From: Deltaproteobacteria bacterium RBG_16_49_23
GTDB taxonomy: Bacteria; Desulfobacterota; BSN033; UBA1163
NCBI GenBank assembly: GCA_001798855.1
Contig: MGQQ01000027.1
Span: 1 to 39,642, forward strand
Length of the DNA: 39,642 nt
Direction of reading: 5' to 3'
Shown: positions 15,967 through 23,866 of the stretch, piece after piece
Layout of the letters: each line of letters opens with the position of its first letter
How positions within the stretch are numbered: position 1 is the first letter of the stretch
Made by a program: the position numbers and the translations under genes
The notes under the pieces: model-generated
What the model saw: the letters and a program-made list of their open reading frames with translations, nothing else
What the model was told of the DNA's origin: nothing
Database searches by the model: none

Positions 15967-17726
15967 AGGAAACCGTTTCGACTCGATTCCATGTCCAGCT
16001 CCCGGACCAGCGGTGGTTCGAGGAGAATATCGGTTGTGAAAATGCCTGCCCTGTCAATACCCGGGCTCCCCGGTATATCTCAGCCATTTCCGATGAAGAT
16101 TATGATTGCGCCTTCGAACTCAACCGGGAGGACAACCTCTTCCCCGCCATCTTAGGACGGATATGTGTCCATCCCTGCGAAGAAAAATGCAGGAGAGGCC
16201 TGCTTATCGACGATCCCATCTCCATCTGTTCCTTAAAAAGGGCTTCTGCGGATCATAAAACTTCTCCTTCCCGGGAAGAGAAGCCGGTGAGAAAGAGGGA
16301 TAAAAGGATAGCCATCATTGGCGCCGGGCCTTCGGGTCTCTCTGCGGCAAACGATCTTGCGAGATTAGGCTATGCCGTCACCCTTTATGAGTCTTTCCCC
16401 ATCCCTGGAGGAATGCTCAATGTGGGCATCCCTGCCTATCGTCTTCCACGGGAAGTGGTGACCAAGGCGATTGAAGAAGTGGAGCGGTTAGGCGTAAGCA
16501 TCCTCACCGGAACCCCCGTTGGGAAAGATCTGAATTTAGAAAGATTGAGAAGGGATTATGATGCCGTCTACATCGCCGCGGGCGCCCACAAGGCTGAAAA
16601 GTTGGGAATCCAGGGAGAGAATCTGAACGGGGTCATCCATGGGGTGACCTTTATGCGCATGGTAAACCTGAAAGAGGATATCAAGATCGGCGAGCGGGTG
16701 GCTGTGGTGGGAGGTGGGAATACGGCCATGGATACGGCCCGTTCCTCCCTGCGTCTCGGGGCGAAAGAGGTCTCCATCCTTTACCGGCGAACAAGGGAAG
16801 AGATGCCGGTGGATCAAAGGGAGCTTGAGCAGGTGGAAGAGGAAGGAATCCAGATTCATTTTTTGACCTCTCCCATTGCCGTCCTCTCCAGAGACAACAT
16901 CAATGTCTCCGGCCTCCGGTGTGGTCGAAACCGTCAGGGGGATCCTGAGGCAGACGGAAGAAGAAGGCCCATCCCTATTCCAGGGTCGGAATTCGACATT
17001 CCGATTGACCTTCTCATTCCAGCGGTCAGCCAATCCCCTGATATTTCTTTCCTTCCCGAGGCAATCGGCCTTGAGATATCCCGGTGGGACCGCCTGGCCG
17101 TCAATCCTGAAACCTTTGAGACAAATGTACAGGGGATCTTTGCCGGAGGAGATTTTGTCACAGGTCCGAGAGATGTGATCCGTGTGATTGCTGACGGAAG
17201 AAGGGCTGCCCTTTCCATACATAAATATCTGAGCGGAGAAGTCTATCAAGGAAGACCCTCCCACTTTACTCCAGTCCACGAAGTCAGGGTCGATCCTGAT
17301 CTTGAAAAGATTCCCCGGCAGAAAGTAGATACGATCTCCATCGAGGAAAGAATGGTTCTCGATCGGGAGGTGGATCTGGGGTTTTCCAAAGAGCTGGCCC
17401 AGAAAGAAGCCTCCCGGTGCCTGCAATGCCACCTCTTCACCATCTTCGACCGGACCAAATGCATCCTCTGCGGAGGCTGCGTGGATATCTGTCCGAAGTT
17501 CTGTTTCAGGATGGCAAGGCTTGATGAGATAAAAAGAGACGAAAAGCTTTCAAAATGGGTTGAATCCCTTTATGGGGTATCTTTCGTAGAGGCAGAGAAG
17601 CGAAATCTGGCAACCGTCATCTTCAAAGACGAAAGCCGTTGCATTCAGTGCGGCCTTTGCGTTAAACGGTGCCCTACGGGGACGATCACCATGGAAGAAT
17701 ACCATCGTAAATCAACCTTTTACTAA
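15963..17726 (+). CDS. GltD-like NAD(P)H flavoprotein with N- and C-terminal Fe-S clusters
   Basis: The 587-residue protein begins with the Fe-S region of glutamate synthase small subunits (ENIGCENACPVNT near residue 21; CVHPCEEKCRRG near 68). An FAD-binding IAIIGAGPSGLSAA follows near 115-130, then the NAD(P)H-binding VAVVGGGNTAMDTARSS near 245 and the FAD-closing IFAGGDFVTGPRDV near 390. It ends in a two-cluster ferredoxin: CILCGGCVDICP and CIQCGLCVKRCP. This is the AegA/GltD-like architecture without a glutamate synthase large subunit. Located directly before cytochrome b6, it could pass electrons between NAD(P)H or ferredoxin and the b-type complex; this coupling is inferred from context only. 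It is cytoplasmic. Confidence 0.92.
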   Translation: MKETVSTRFHVQLPDQRWFEENIGCENACPVNTRAPRYISAISDEDYDCAFELNREDNLFPAILGRICVHPCEEKCRRGLLIDDPISICSLKRASADHKTSPSREEKPVRKRDKRIAIIGAGPSGLSAANDLARLGYAVTLYESFPIPGGMLNVGIPAYRLPREVVTKAIEEVERLGVSILTGTPVGKDLNLERLRRDYDAVYIAAGAHKAEKLGIQGENLNGVIHGVTFMRMVNLKEDIKIGERVAVVGGGNTAMDTARSSLRLGAKEVSILYRRTREEMPVDQRELEQVEEEGIQIHFLTSPIAVLSRDNINVSGLRCGRNRQGDPEADGRRRPIPIPGSEFDIPIDLLIPAVSQSPDISFLPEAIGLEISRWDRLAVNPETFETNVQGIFAGGDFVTGPRDVIRVIADGRRAALSIHKYLSGEVYQGRPSHFTPVHEVRVDPDLEKIPRQKVDTISIEERMVLDREVDLGFSKELAQKEASRCLQCHLFTIFDRTKCILCGGCVDICPKFCFRMARLDEIKRDEKLSKWVESLYGVSFVEAEKRNLATVIFKDESRCIQCGLCVKRCPTGTITMEEYHRKSTFY

Positions 17727-17735
17727 AATGAACCC

Positions 17736-17757
17736 CTCTCCCCTCCGGGGGGGAGAG
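17736..17757. repeat. GC-rich palindrome before cytochrome b6
   Basis: CTCTCCCC (17736-17743) pairs with GGGGAGAG (17750-17757), followed by the TTAGGGTGAGG tail seen in other members at 18511 and 27306. The tail also supplies the GAGGAG that may serve as ribosome site for cytochrome b6. Confidence 0.7.
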
Positions 17758-17781
17758 TTAGGGTGAGGAGTATGAATTAAG

Positions 17782-18501
17782 ATGAAAAAGGGAATCCTCC
17801 AGCGCATTTCAGATTCGGCGGTCTGGCGATCTATCTTCAGAACAGGGATTCCGGATACCGATCTGAAAAGATCGATGCTGATTTTTAACAACTTTTTCCT
17901 TCATATCTTCCCCGCAAAGATGAAGCGCCATGGACTTTGCTTCTCCTTTACCTTCTGTCTCGGGGGAATCTCCTGCCTTCTCTTCATCATCCTCACCGTT
18001 ACAGGAATACTCTTGATGTTTCTCTACACGCCTTCGATTGAAAGGGCCTATTTCGATATGCAGGCCCTGGCTCTTCTATTTAATGGGAAGATTTTAAGAA
18101 ACCTGCACAGATGGTCCGCCCACGGAATGGTCGCCACCGTTTTCTTCCATATGGTTAGAGTATTTTATACCCGTTCCTACCGGCCTCCGAGGGAATTTAA
18201 CTGGGTGGTCGGCATCGGCCTGCTGGTTCTGACGCTTGCCCTCAGTTATACAGGCTACCTCCTTCCCTGGGATCAGCTGGCTTACTGGGGGATCACCGTG
18301 GGAACAACTATTATGACCTATACCCCTTTTCTGGGGAGCTATATCCGTTTCTTTATGCTGGGGGCCGATGAAGTGGGCCACGAGGCCCTGCTCAGGTTTT
18401 ATGTCCTCCACTGTGTGGTCCTTCCTTTTTTCACCGGGCTCCTGATGGCCATCCACTTCTGGAGGGTGAGAAAGGACGGAGGAATCTCAGGGCCGCTTTG
18501 A
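17782..18501 (+). CDS. Cytochrome b6-type subunit of a quinol:cytochrome c oxidoreductase
   Basis: 239 residues with four transmembrane helices and the four haem-binding histidines of cytochrome b6: HRW and FFHMVRVF, 13 residues apart in the first pair, and FYVLH and AIHFWRVRK with 14 residues between them, the b6f-type spacing. The protein ends in [10 protein letters not shown], like plant and cyanobacterial b6. A cysteine in FTFCLGGIS sits where b6 has the cysteine that binds the extra haem c(i), so a high-spin c-type haem at the inner quinone site is likely. With subunit IV and Rieske genes downstream it forms the core of a split bc complex. The ribosome site is GAGGAG at an unusually long distance from the ATG. 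Confidence 0.94.
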   Translation: MKKGILQRISDSAVWRSIFRTGIPDTDLKRSMLIFNNFFLHIFPAKMKRHGLCFSFTFCLGGISCLLFIILTVTGILLMFLYTPSIERAYFDMQALALLFNGKILRNLHRWSAHGMVATVFFHMVRVFYTRSYRPPREFNWVVGIGLLVLTLALSYTGYLLPWDQLAYWGITVGTTIMTYTPFLGSYIRFFMLGADEVGHEALLRFYVLHCVVLPFFTGLLMAIHFWRVRKDGGISGPL

Positions 18502-18510
18502 ATTGCGGAT

Positions 18511-18557
18511 TTCCCCTCACCCCGCCCTCTCCCCTGAGGGGAAGGGGGAGGGGTGAA
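18511..18557. repeat. GC-rich palindrome between b6 and subunit IV
   Basis: An inner TCCCCTGAGGGGA palindrome is flanked by CACCCC on the left and GGGGTG on the right, giving a long hairpin between two genes that must be made in equal amounts. It is another member of the CCCCTC/GAGGGG family. Confidence 0.7.
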
Positions 18558-18586
18558 AGCAGAATTTGATAGAGAGGTTGCATTAA

Positions 18587-19132
18587 ATGGAAGAAAAGAA
18601 GCATCCCGTTTTTGTCAAGGATCCCAATAAGACCTACGGTTTGATGGAGATGGTGGATGGAACTTCGCCCATGACGGAAAAGCGGGTGGAAGATACGGTA
18701 GAGACCTTTCCCCATTACATCATTCTATTAACGATCTGCACATTAGCCGTCACCTTTATTCTCATGATCATCTCCCTCCTCTTCGATGCCCCTCTTGAAG
18801 AGCTGGCCAATCCTCTGGTCACTCCGAACCCGGGCAAAGCCCCCTGGTATTTTACGGGGATTCAGGAACTGATCCACTATACCGACAAACCAGTCATCCC
18901 CGGAATCATCATCCCCATCTGCATTGTTCTCTGGCTTTTTCTAATCCCTTATATAGACAAAAAACCCGGAACCAAAATCGGCTCCTTTTTAAACCGGATC
19001 TTTATAGGCGGCGAAAACCGGAAGGTGCTCCTTATACTCTTTACGGCCTTTATTATAGGAGCCCTGATCTTCACCGTCATAGGCGCTCTCTTCAGAGGAG
19101 AGAACTGGAATTTCGTTCTGCCATGGAAATAA
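18587..19132 (+). CDS. Cytochrome b C-terminal subunit (subunit IV-like)
   Basis: 181 residues with three hydrophobic helices (about 45-65, 105-125 and 145-165). The Qo-site region reads NPGKAPWYFTGIQELIHY where bc1 and b6f proteins have PEWY; here it is APWY, so the usual glutamate is absent and the glutamate of QEL a few residues later may take its place. This variant occurs in other bacterial split cytochrome b subunits, so it is probably functional. The N-terminal 40 residues are polar and likely cytoplasmic. The gene follows cytochrome b6 across an 85-base palindrome, and a MITE-like element separates it from the Rieske gene. Confidence 0.9.
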   Translation: MEEKKHPVFVKDPNKTYGLMEMVDGTSPMTEKRVEDTVETFPHYIILLTICTLAVTFILMIISLLFDAPLEELANPLVTPNPGKAPWYFTGIQELIHYTDKPVIPGIIIPICIVLWLFLIPYIDKKPGTKIGSFLNRIFIGGENRKVLLILFTAFIIGALIFTVIGALFRGENWNFVLPWK

Positions 19133-19160
19133 ATCCACCCCAAACATTCCCCTCCCTTGG

Positions 19161-19350
19161 GAGGCTGTGTCGCAATGTGGGAATTAAGATGTTTGTCATT
19201 CTGAACCCTTCGCTTACTGTCACTCTGAGCGAAGCGAGGAGTCTCTCTTTTCCGCTCAGGGTAAACTCCGTGAAGAATCTAATGATTTCAACTGAATCGA
19301 TCATAGAGATTCTTCGGCTATCGCCTCAGAATGACATTACGACACAGTCT
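19161..19350. mobile_element. MITE-like element C with 5-bp target duplication
   Basis: The termini AGGCTGTGTCGCAATG (left) and AGACTGTGTCGTAATG (right, inverted) match at 14 of 16 positions. CTTGG lies on both sides (19156-19160 and 19351-19355), as a target-site duplication would. The outer flanks CCCCTCC and GCGGGAGGGG are the two arms of a palindrome of the other repeat family, so the element appears to be inserted in its loop. Confidence 0.7.
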
Positions 19351-19382
19351 CTTGGCGGGAGGGGATAGAGGGGAGGGGGAAA

Positions 19383-19877
19383 ATGGATCTAAAAACTACG
19401 AACATGAATAAAACCATCTCCCGAAGACGATTGATAGTATGCGCCTGGATTGGGGCGGCGGTTGTTGTGATCGGCGAGCTGATCGTGGGCTCCTTTGCCT
19501 TCCTCTGGCCAAGAAAGACGCAGGGCAAAGGGGAAAAGATTTTTGTCGCAGGAAAGGTCAGGGATTTCAAGGTGGGTGAGGTCATCTATTTCCGTAAGGA
19601 GAAGACCTTCATCAAAAAACTGGAAGGAGGATTCCTGGCTTTTTCGGCTGTCTGTCCACACTTGAATTGTGTTGTCACCTGGAATGAAATGCTTAAAAAA
19701 TTCGAATGTCCCTGTCACGGAGCCAAATTTGACCCGAATGGAGAGGTGATCGAGGGGCCTCCCCCCCGCCCCTTAGACCTTTATAAACTCCAGATCGTCG
19801 ATGAAAAACTGGTGGTGGATACGGCAAGCCCCATGGTTAGAAAAAACTTCGATCCCTCTCAGATTGTGAAGGGGTGA
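19383..19877 (+). CDS. Rieske iron-sulfur protein
   Basis: 164 residues with an N-terminal SRRR followed by a single membrane helix (LIVCAWIGAAVVVIGELIVG), as for Tat-inserted Rieske proteins. The [2Fe-2S] ligands are in CPHLNC (about residues 92-97) and CPCHGAKFD (about 112-120); both histidines and the two disulfide cysteines are present. GPPPRPLDLYKL closes the domain. The start at 19383 has a strong GGGGAGGGGG site; an internal ATG at 19404 is possible. The gene is seven bases before the fused cytochrome. Together with b6 and subunit IV it makes a complete bc-type complex that would oxidise quinol and reduce a periplasmic cytochrome. Confidence 0.95.
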   Translation: MDLKTTNMNKTISRRRLIVCAWIGAAVVVIGELIVGSFAFLWPRKTQGKGEKIFVAGKVRDFKVGEVIYFRKEKTFIKKLEGGFLAFSAVCPHLNCVVTWNEMLKKFECPCHGAKFDPNGEVIEGPPPRPLDLYKLQIVDEKLVVDTASPMVRKNFDPSQIVKG

Positions 19878-19884
19878 GGAGACG

Positions 19885-20706
19885 ATGGAAAAAAAGATCT
19901 TGTTGGCCATGATCCTGACCGTAGCGATGGCTATCTATCTGTCCATCTACTGGTTCATGGAACCCCGTCGTGTTCAGAAAGAGGGTGAAACCATGCGGCT
20001 GGAAGCTGTTGAAAAAGGCAAACCCCTCTATCTGACCCACTGCGCCAGGTGCCATGGAGAGACAGGAGGCCCTCAAAAAAGGATCAACGCCATCAATTCC
20101 AAAAACTATCTTGAGGCTGTGGATGACGCCATTCTTTATAAGATCGTTGAGCGCGGAATCCCACGGAGCGGGATGGTTGCGCTCGGCGAAAAGGATGGGG
20201 GGCCGCTCAACCAGGAGGAACTTAAGAATTTGGTAGCCTTTATTCGAAACTGGGAGAAGAAAGCGCCGGTATTGCCGGAAGAGCCCCCGGCTAAGGAACG
20301 ATCCATCTTCATTCAGGAAGAAGTGGCCTATACCGGCTCCGAATCTTGCATCGGATGCCATGAAAGCCTCGATAAGAAACATGTCGATGCCTGGAGGAAG
20401 TCCTCCATGGCCAAACACGCCTTTTCCTACATCCGGACAGAGAAGGATAAAACCAAGTGCACACCCTGTCATGCCACCGGATATGACCCGGAAAAGAAAA
20501 CCTATAAAGAGGAAAACGTGGGCTGTGAGGCCTGCCATGGCCCGGGAGAAAAGTATCAGGAGATGATGATGGGAAAGGATGCCCTGGAAGGCGGGAAGAT
20601 CGCCAGGGAGAATGGCTTAAAATCCTGCACCCGATGCCATAAAGCCCATATCGGAAAAGAAGAACATATGGCTCTGGCAAGGAAAGGGCAACTGCCCTAT
20701 CCATAA
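19885..20706 (+). CDS. Five-haem cytochrome: class I domain fused to a c554-like tetrahaem domain
   Basis: 273 residues after a GAGGAG site. An N-terminal helix (LLAMILTVAMAIYLSIYWFM) anchors or exports the protein. Residues about 38-130 form a monohaem class I domain with CARCHGETG and an EELKNLVAFIRNWE closing helix. After a proline-rich linker (EEPPAKE) a second domain has CIGCH, CTPCH, CEACHGPG and CTRCH, the order seen in cytochrome c554-like and similar tetrahaem domains. It directly follows the Rieske gene, so it is the natural partner of the bc complex in place of cytochrome c1 or f. The second domain resembles parts of the octahaem proteins downstream, which suggests a direct electron path to them. 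Confidence 0.88.
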   Translation: MEKKILLAMILTVAMAIYLSIYWFMEPRRVQKEGETMRLEAVEKGKPLYLTHCARCHGETGGPQKRINAINSKNYLEAVDDAILYKIVERGIPRSGMVALGEKDGGPLNQEELKNLVAFIRNWEKKAPVLPEEPPAKERSIFIQEEVAYTGSESCIGCHESLDKKHVDAWRKSSMAKHAFSYIRTEKDKTKCTPCHATGYDPEKKTYKEENVGCEACHGPGEKYQEMMMGKDALEGGKIARENGLKSCTRCHKAHIGKEEHMALARKGQLPYP

Positions 20707-20741
20707 AAAAATAAATGACACAGGGAACCTGGATCCCTATT

Positions 20742-20884
20742 TAGTGTACTGCGTCAAAAGTTCCTTTCCTTTGATTGTCATTCCGGGCTTGACCCGGAAT
20801 CCAGTATTTCTGATCTGGATTCCTGCTTTCGCAGGAATGACGGCCTCGGACCTAATGTAAAGAAGCGTTGGACGCACTACATTA
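20742..20884. mobile_element. MITE-like element D around a GTCATTCC cruciform
   Basis: The left end TAGTGTACTGCGTCAAAAG and the inverted right end TAATGTAGTGCGTCCAACG match at 14 of 19 positions. Inside lie GTCATTCC...GGAATCCAG and CTGGATTCC...GGAATGAC, a widespread extragenic palindrome. It separates the bc complex genes from the octahaem genes. Confidence 0.65.
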
Positions 20885-20923
20885 GGAAGGGATGATATTT
20901 TAAGCAAAAGGAGGATAGATTCT

Positions 20924-22258
20924 ATGAAGAAATTTTTAATAGTGGGATGCTCTCTTTTCCTTTCTGTTCTGATCCTTATTCCCTCTTTGACCATGGCCCA
21001 GGCCGCTTATGTCGGCTCCAAGAAATGCATGTCCTGCCACAGCGTAATTTATGAGACGTGGAAGGATACGCTTCACAACAAGTCTCAGCAGGTCTTAAGT
21101 CGCACCAATGACGCGCTGGTAGTCAATTGGAAAGGCATGATCAAACTTAAAGCTGGAAATATCCCGGAGGTGATAGTCAAATTGGAGGATGCGCCCGGGG
21201 GCATTCATCAGGCCACCTTAGTCGATGCAAAAGATCCTTCTAAAGAGGCCTCTTATTCTGTGGTAAGGACCTATGGGGGCTGGGGCTGGAAACAACGCTA
21301 TCAAGTCAAGATCGGAAACCACCATTACATTCTTCCCTTCCAGTGGAACCAGGCGACCTCCCGGTGGGTCCCCTATAACCTGCAGAATTGGTATAATGAG
21401 GATGGCAGCATCAAACAACCCGCTGTAGGGAAATCCTTTGAAATGAGCTGCGCCGGCTGCCACAATACCGGCCTTGAATTGAAAAAGGTTGACTCAGGCT
21501 ATGAATCGAAATATATGGAGCTCAATACCGGATGCGAAAAATGCCATGGTCCCGGCTCGGAACACGTCAAGTCTCCCAAGACCAAAGGGAGAATCATCGA
21601 CCCCCGGAAACTGCCGTATGAAAGAGGCCTGGAGGTTTGCGGCCAATGCCATACAAGAGGGGTGAGCGTCCCGAATGGAACCTTTGAATACCCGTGGAAT
21701 GACAAAGAGAACAAACCCTATAAATTAGGAGAACCCCTCTCCAAATACTACCAATTTAAGCCGGGGCTCTGGGGAGATCCGCAGGCCCATTCTAAATCCC
21801 ATCACCAGCAGTGGCTTGACTTTCAAAAGAGCGGCCATTTCTACGGGCGGGTCCTCTGCTTTGATTGCCATAATCCCCATGGCGGGCCCAGTCGATCCCA
21901 GCTGACCAAGGCCGATTATAACAACACCCTCTGCCTCTCCTGCCATGCCAAAGATAAAAAGTTTGCCAATTCCTGGGCCATCCGGATCCATACCAAGCAC
22001 AACTATGCTCCGGAGACCAGAGGGATCAGCCGATGTTCCTCCTGCCATTTAGTAAAAACAGCCGCTTCAGCAGAGGCAGGAGATATTCACAACCACGACT
22101 TTGGGATCATCAGGCCGATGGTGAGCCTGGAGATGTTCGAGAAAGACCCGAAAAATGTGGTCCCCAATTCGTGCAATGGGTGCCACACCGAATGGGGGAA
22201 AGACAAGGCAGGATACCAGGCGGGCGTAAAAGCCTACGAGACTCTCTTCTCAAAATAG
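20924..22258 (+). CDS. Octahaem c-type cytochrome, copy 1
   Basis: 444 residues behind an AAGGAGG site, with a signal peptide ending in AMAQAAY-like sequence (SLTMAQAAYVG). Eight haem sites occur: CMSCH, CAGCH, CEKCH, CGQCH, CFDCH, CLSCH, CSSCH and CNGCH. After the first haem there is a beta-rich insert (residues about 60-155, including VVRTYGGWGWKQRYQVKIG) without haem sites. The CAGCHNTGLELKK and CEKCHGPGSEHVKSP segments are of the cytochrome c554/DmsE-like kind. No lysine-type CxxCK haem site is present, so the NrfA or octahaem nitrite reductase type of active site is not indicated. An electron storage or transfer role is more likely than catalysis, but this is not proven. Confidence 0.9.
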   Translation: MKKFLIVGCSLFLSVLILIPSLTMAQAAYVGSKKCMSCHSVIYETWKDTLHNKSQQVLSRTNDALVVNWKGMIKLKAGNIPEVIVKLEDAPGGIHQATLVDAKDPSKEASYSVVRTYGGWGWKQRYQVKIGNHHYILPFQWNQATSRWVPYNLQNWYNEDGSIKQPAVGKSFEMSCAGCHNTGLELKKVDSGYESKYMELNTGCEKCHGPGSEHVKSPKTKGRIIDPRKLPYERGLEVCGQCHTRGVSVPNGTFEYPWNDKENKPYKLGEPLSKYYQFKPGLWGDPQAHSKSHHQQWLDFQKSGHFYGRVLCFDCHNPHGGPSRSQLTKADYNNTLCLSCHAKDKKFANSWAIRIHTKHNYAPETRGISRCSSCHLVKTAASAEAGDIHNHDFGIIRPMVSLEMFEKDPKNVVPNSCNGCHTEWGKDKAGYQAGVKAYETLFSK

Positions 22259-22265
22259 AGGCAAT

Positions 22266-22292
22266 CCGCCCTCTTTTTTTAAAAGAGGGCGG
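22266..22292. terminator. Perfect 12-bp hairpin between the octahaem genes
   Basis: CCGCCCTCTTTT (22266-22277) pairs fully with AAAAGAGGGCGG (22281-22292) around TTT. The T-run lies inside the stem and not after it. It may act as a processing or stability element that sets the ratio of the two paralogues. Confidence 0.6.
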
Positions 22293-22337
22293 CAAAGAAG
22301 GGTCATTTAACAAAATAGCGAAAGGAGCTTGGATAGA

Positions 22338-23672
22338 ATGAAAAAAATGGTAGGGTTGAAATGGTTGGTCTTGGTCTCTGTTTTGGTTCTCCTTCCATCA
22401 CTTGCGATGGCTCAGGCAAAATACGTGGGCTCTGGGAAATGCGCCTCCTGCCATAAAGCTATTTATGGAACGTGGAAGGATACGCTTCACAACAAATCGC
22501 AGCAAATTCTGACCCCTGATAATGGCAGTGTTGTCGTCGACTGGAAAGGAACGGTCAAATTAAAGGCAGGCAAAATCCCGGAGGTCTCTGTCAAGTTAAG
22601 CCGGGGAGCTGACAGGTCCTATATGGCCACACTCATTGATGGAAAAGACCCATCCAAAGAAATCACCTATACCGTGGTGAGAACCTATGGAGGATGGGGC
22701 TGGAAACAGCGCTATCAAGCGAAGATGGGCAACCACCACTACATCCTTCCCATTCAATGGAACCAGGCCACTTCCAGATGGGTTCCTTACAACCTCCAAA
22801 ATTGGTACAATGAAGATGGAAGTATTAAACAGCCTTCTATGGATAAATCATTTGAAATGAGCTGCGCAGGGTGCCACAACACAGGGCTGGAATTGAAGAA
22901 GGTTGATAAAGGATATGAGGCCAGCTATACGGAACTCAACACCGGGTGTGAGAAATGTCATGGCCCTGGCTCCGAACATGTCAAATCTCCCCAGACCAAA
23001 GGGAAGATCATCAACCCCCGGAAACTGCCATACGAACGGGGCTTGGAAGTTTGCGGCCAGTGCCATTCCAGAGGGGTGAGCGTCCCTGAGGGGATCATCG
23101 GATTTCCCTGGAACGACAAGGATAACAAACCTTATCAACTGGGCGAGCCTCTCTCCAAATATTATCAATTCAAACCAGGGGAATGGGGAGACCCTCAAGC
23201 CCATGCCAAATCCCATCACCAGCAGTGGCATGACCTATTGAGGAGCGCACACTTCCAGGCCAGGGTCACCTGCTCTGACTGCCATAATCCTCATGGAGGG
23301 GCCGGAGGATTCCAGCTTGTCAAATCGGATTCGAATAACACCCTCTGTCTCTCGTGCCACGGAAAAGATAAGAAATTTGCAAGCCCTGCAGCGATCCGGG
23401 AGCATACCAAGCATAACTATGCGCCCGAGACAAAGGGCACCAGCCGTTGCTCCTCCTGCCATATGGTAAAGACGGCAGGCTCAGCCGAGGCAGGGGATAT
23501 TCACTCCCATGATTTCAAGATCATCAAACCCCATTTGAGTCTGGAGATGTTCAGAAAGGATCCTAAAAACATTCTTCCCAATTCCTGCAATGGATGCCAC
23601 AAAGACCGTGCAGGCGATGAGGCCGGATTTTTAAAGGGGGCGCAGGCTTATGAAGCAAAGTTTGGGAAATAG
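22338..23672 (+). CDS. Octahaem c-type cytochrome, copy 2
   Basis: 444 residues from the ATG at 22338, ten bases after an AAAGGAG site; an in-frame TTG at 22329 is too near the site. Eight haem sites: CASCH, CAGCH, CEKCH, CGQCH, CSDCH, CLSCH, CSSCH and CNGCH. The protein is co-linear with copy 1 and shares long identical blocks such as VRTYGGWGWKQRYQ and ATSRWVPYNLQNWYNEDGS, so the pair is a recent tandem duplication. Divergence is concentrated in the haem-free insert (residues about 55-100) and in the C-terminal 40 residues. The same haem layout implies the same basic function with a different partner or potential. Confidence 0.9.
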   Translation: MKKMVGLKWLVLVSVLVLLPSLAMAQAKYVGSGKCASCHKAIYGTWKDTLHNKSQQILTPDNGSVVVDWKGTVKLKAGKIPEVSVKLSRGADRSYMATLIDGKDPSKEITYTVVRTYGGWGWKQRYQAKMGNHHYILPIQWNQATSRWVPYNLQNWYNEDGSIKQPSMDKSFEMSCAGCHNTGLELKKVDKGYEASYTELNTGCEKCHGPGSEHVKSPQTKGKIINPRKLPYERGLEVCGQCHSRGVSVPEGIIGFPWNDKDNKPYQLGEPLSKYYQFKPGEWGDPQAHAKSHHQQWHDLLRSAHFQARVTCSDCHNPHGGAGGFQLVKSDSNNTLCLSCHGKDKKFASPAAIREHTKHNYAPETKGTSRCSSCHMVKTAGSAEAGDIHSHDFKIIKPHLSLEMFRKDPKNILPNSCNGCHKDRAGDEAGFLKGAQAYEAKFGK

Positions 23673-23714
23673 AAACAACGGGAGGAGAGGCTTCCAATCG
23701 CTTCTCCCCTTTTT

Positions 23715-23838
23715 GAGACTGTTTCGTAATTCGCCATTCGCCCTTCGACTCACCGTTCGCCCTGAGGCTCTCGAAGGGACGAACGGTTCACTCAGGCCAG
23801 GCTCTGTCGAACCATGAACGGACTTACGACACAATCTC
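23715..23838. mobile_element. MITE-like element E
   Basis: Left end GAGACTGTTTCGTAA, right end (inverted) GAGATTGTGTCGTAA: 13 of 15 match. The core contains CCTTCGACTC and TCGAAGGGACGAACGG, which pair in part. The flanks CTCCCCTTTTT and TATAAGGGAGAG form the arms of a palindrome, as with element C. Confidence 0.65.
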
Positions 23839-23866
23839 TTTATAAGGGAGAGAAAGGGAAAGCGAA

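Noticed and set aside
17410-17440. CLQCH in the GltD-like flavoprotein as a haem c site
   Set aside because: The protein has no export signal, and the motif belongs to the CLxC cluster region between the flavin domain and the ferredoxin domain.
20924-23672. Octahaem proteins as nitrite or hydroxylamine-type catalytic enzymes
   Set aside because: All eight sites are plain CxxCH; no CxxCK site and no extra catalytic tyrosine or lysine arrangement could be recognised.
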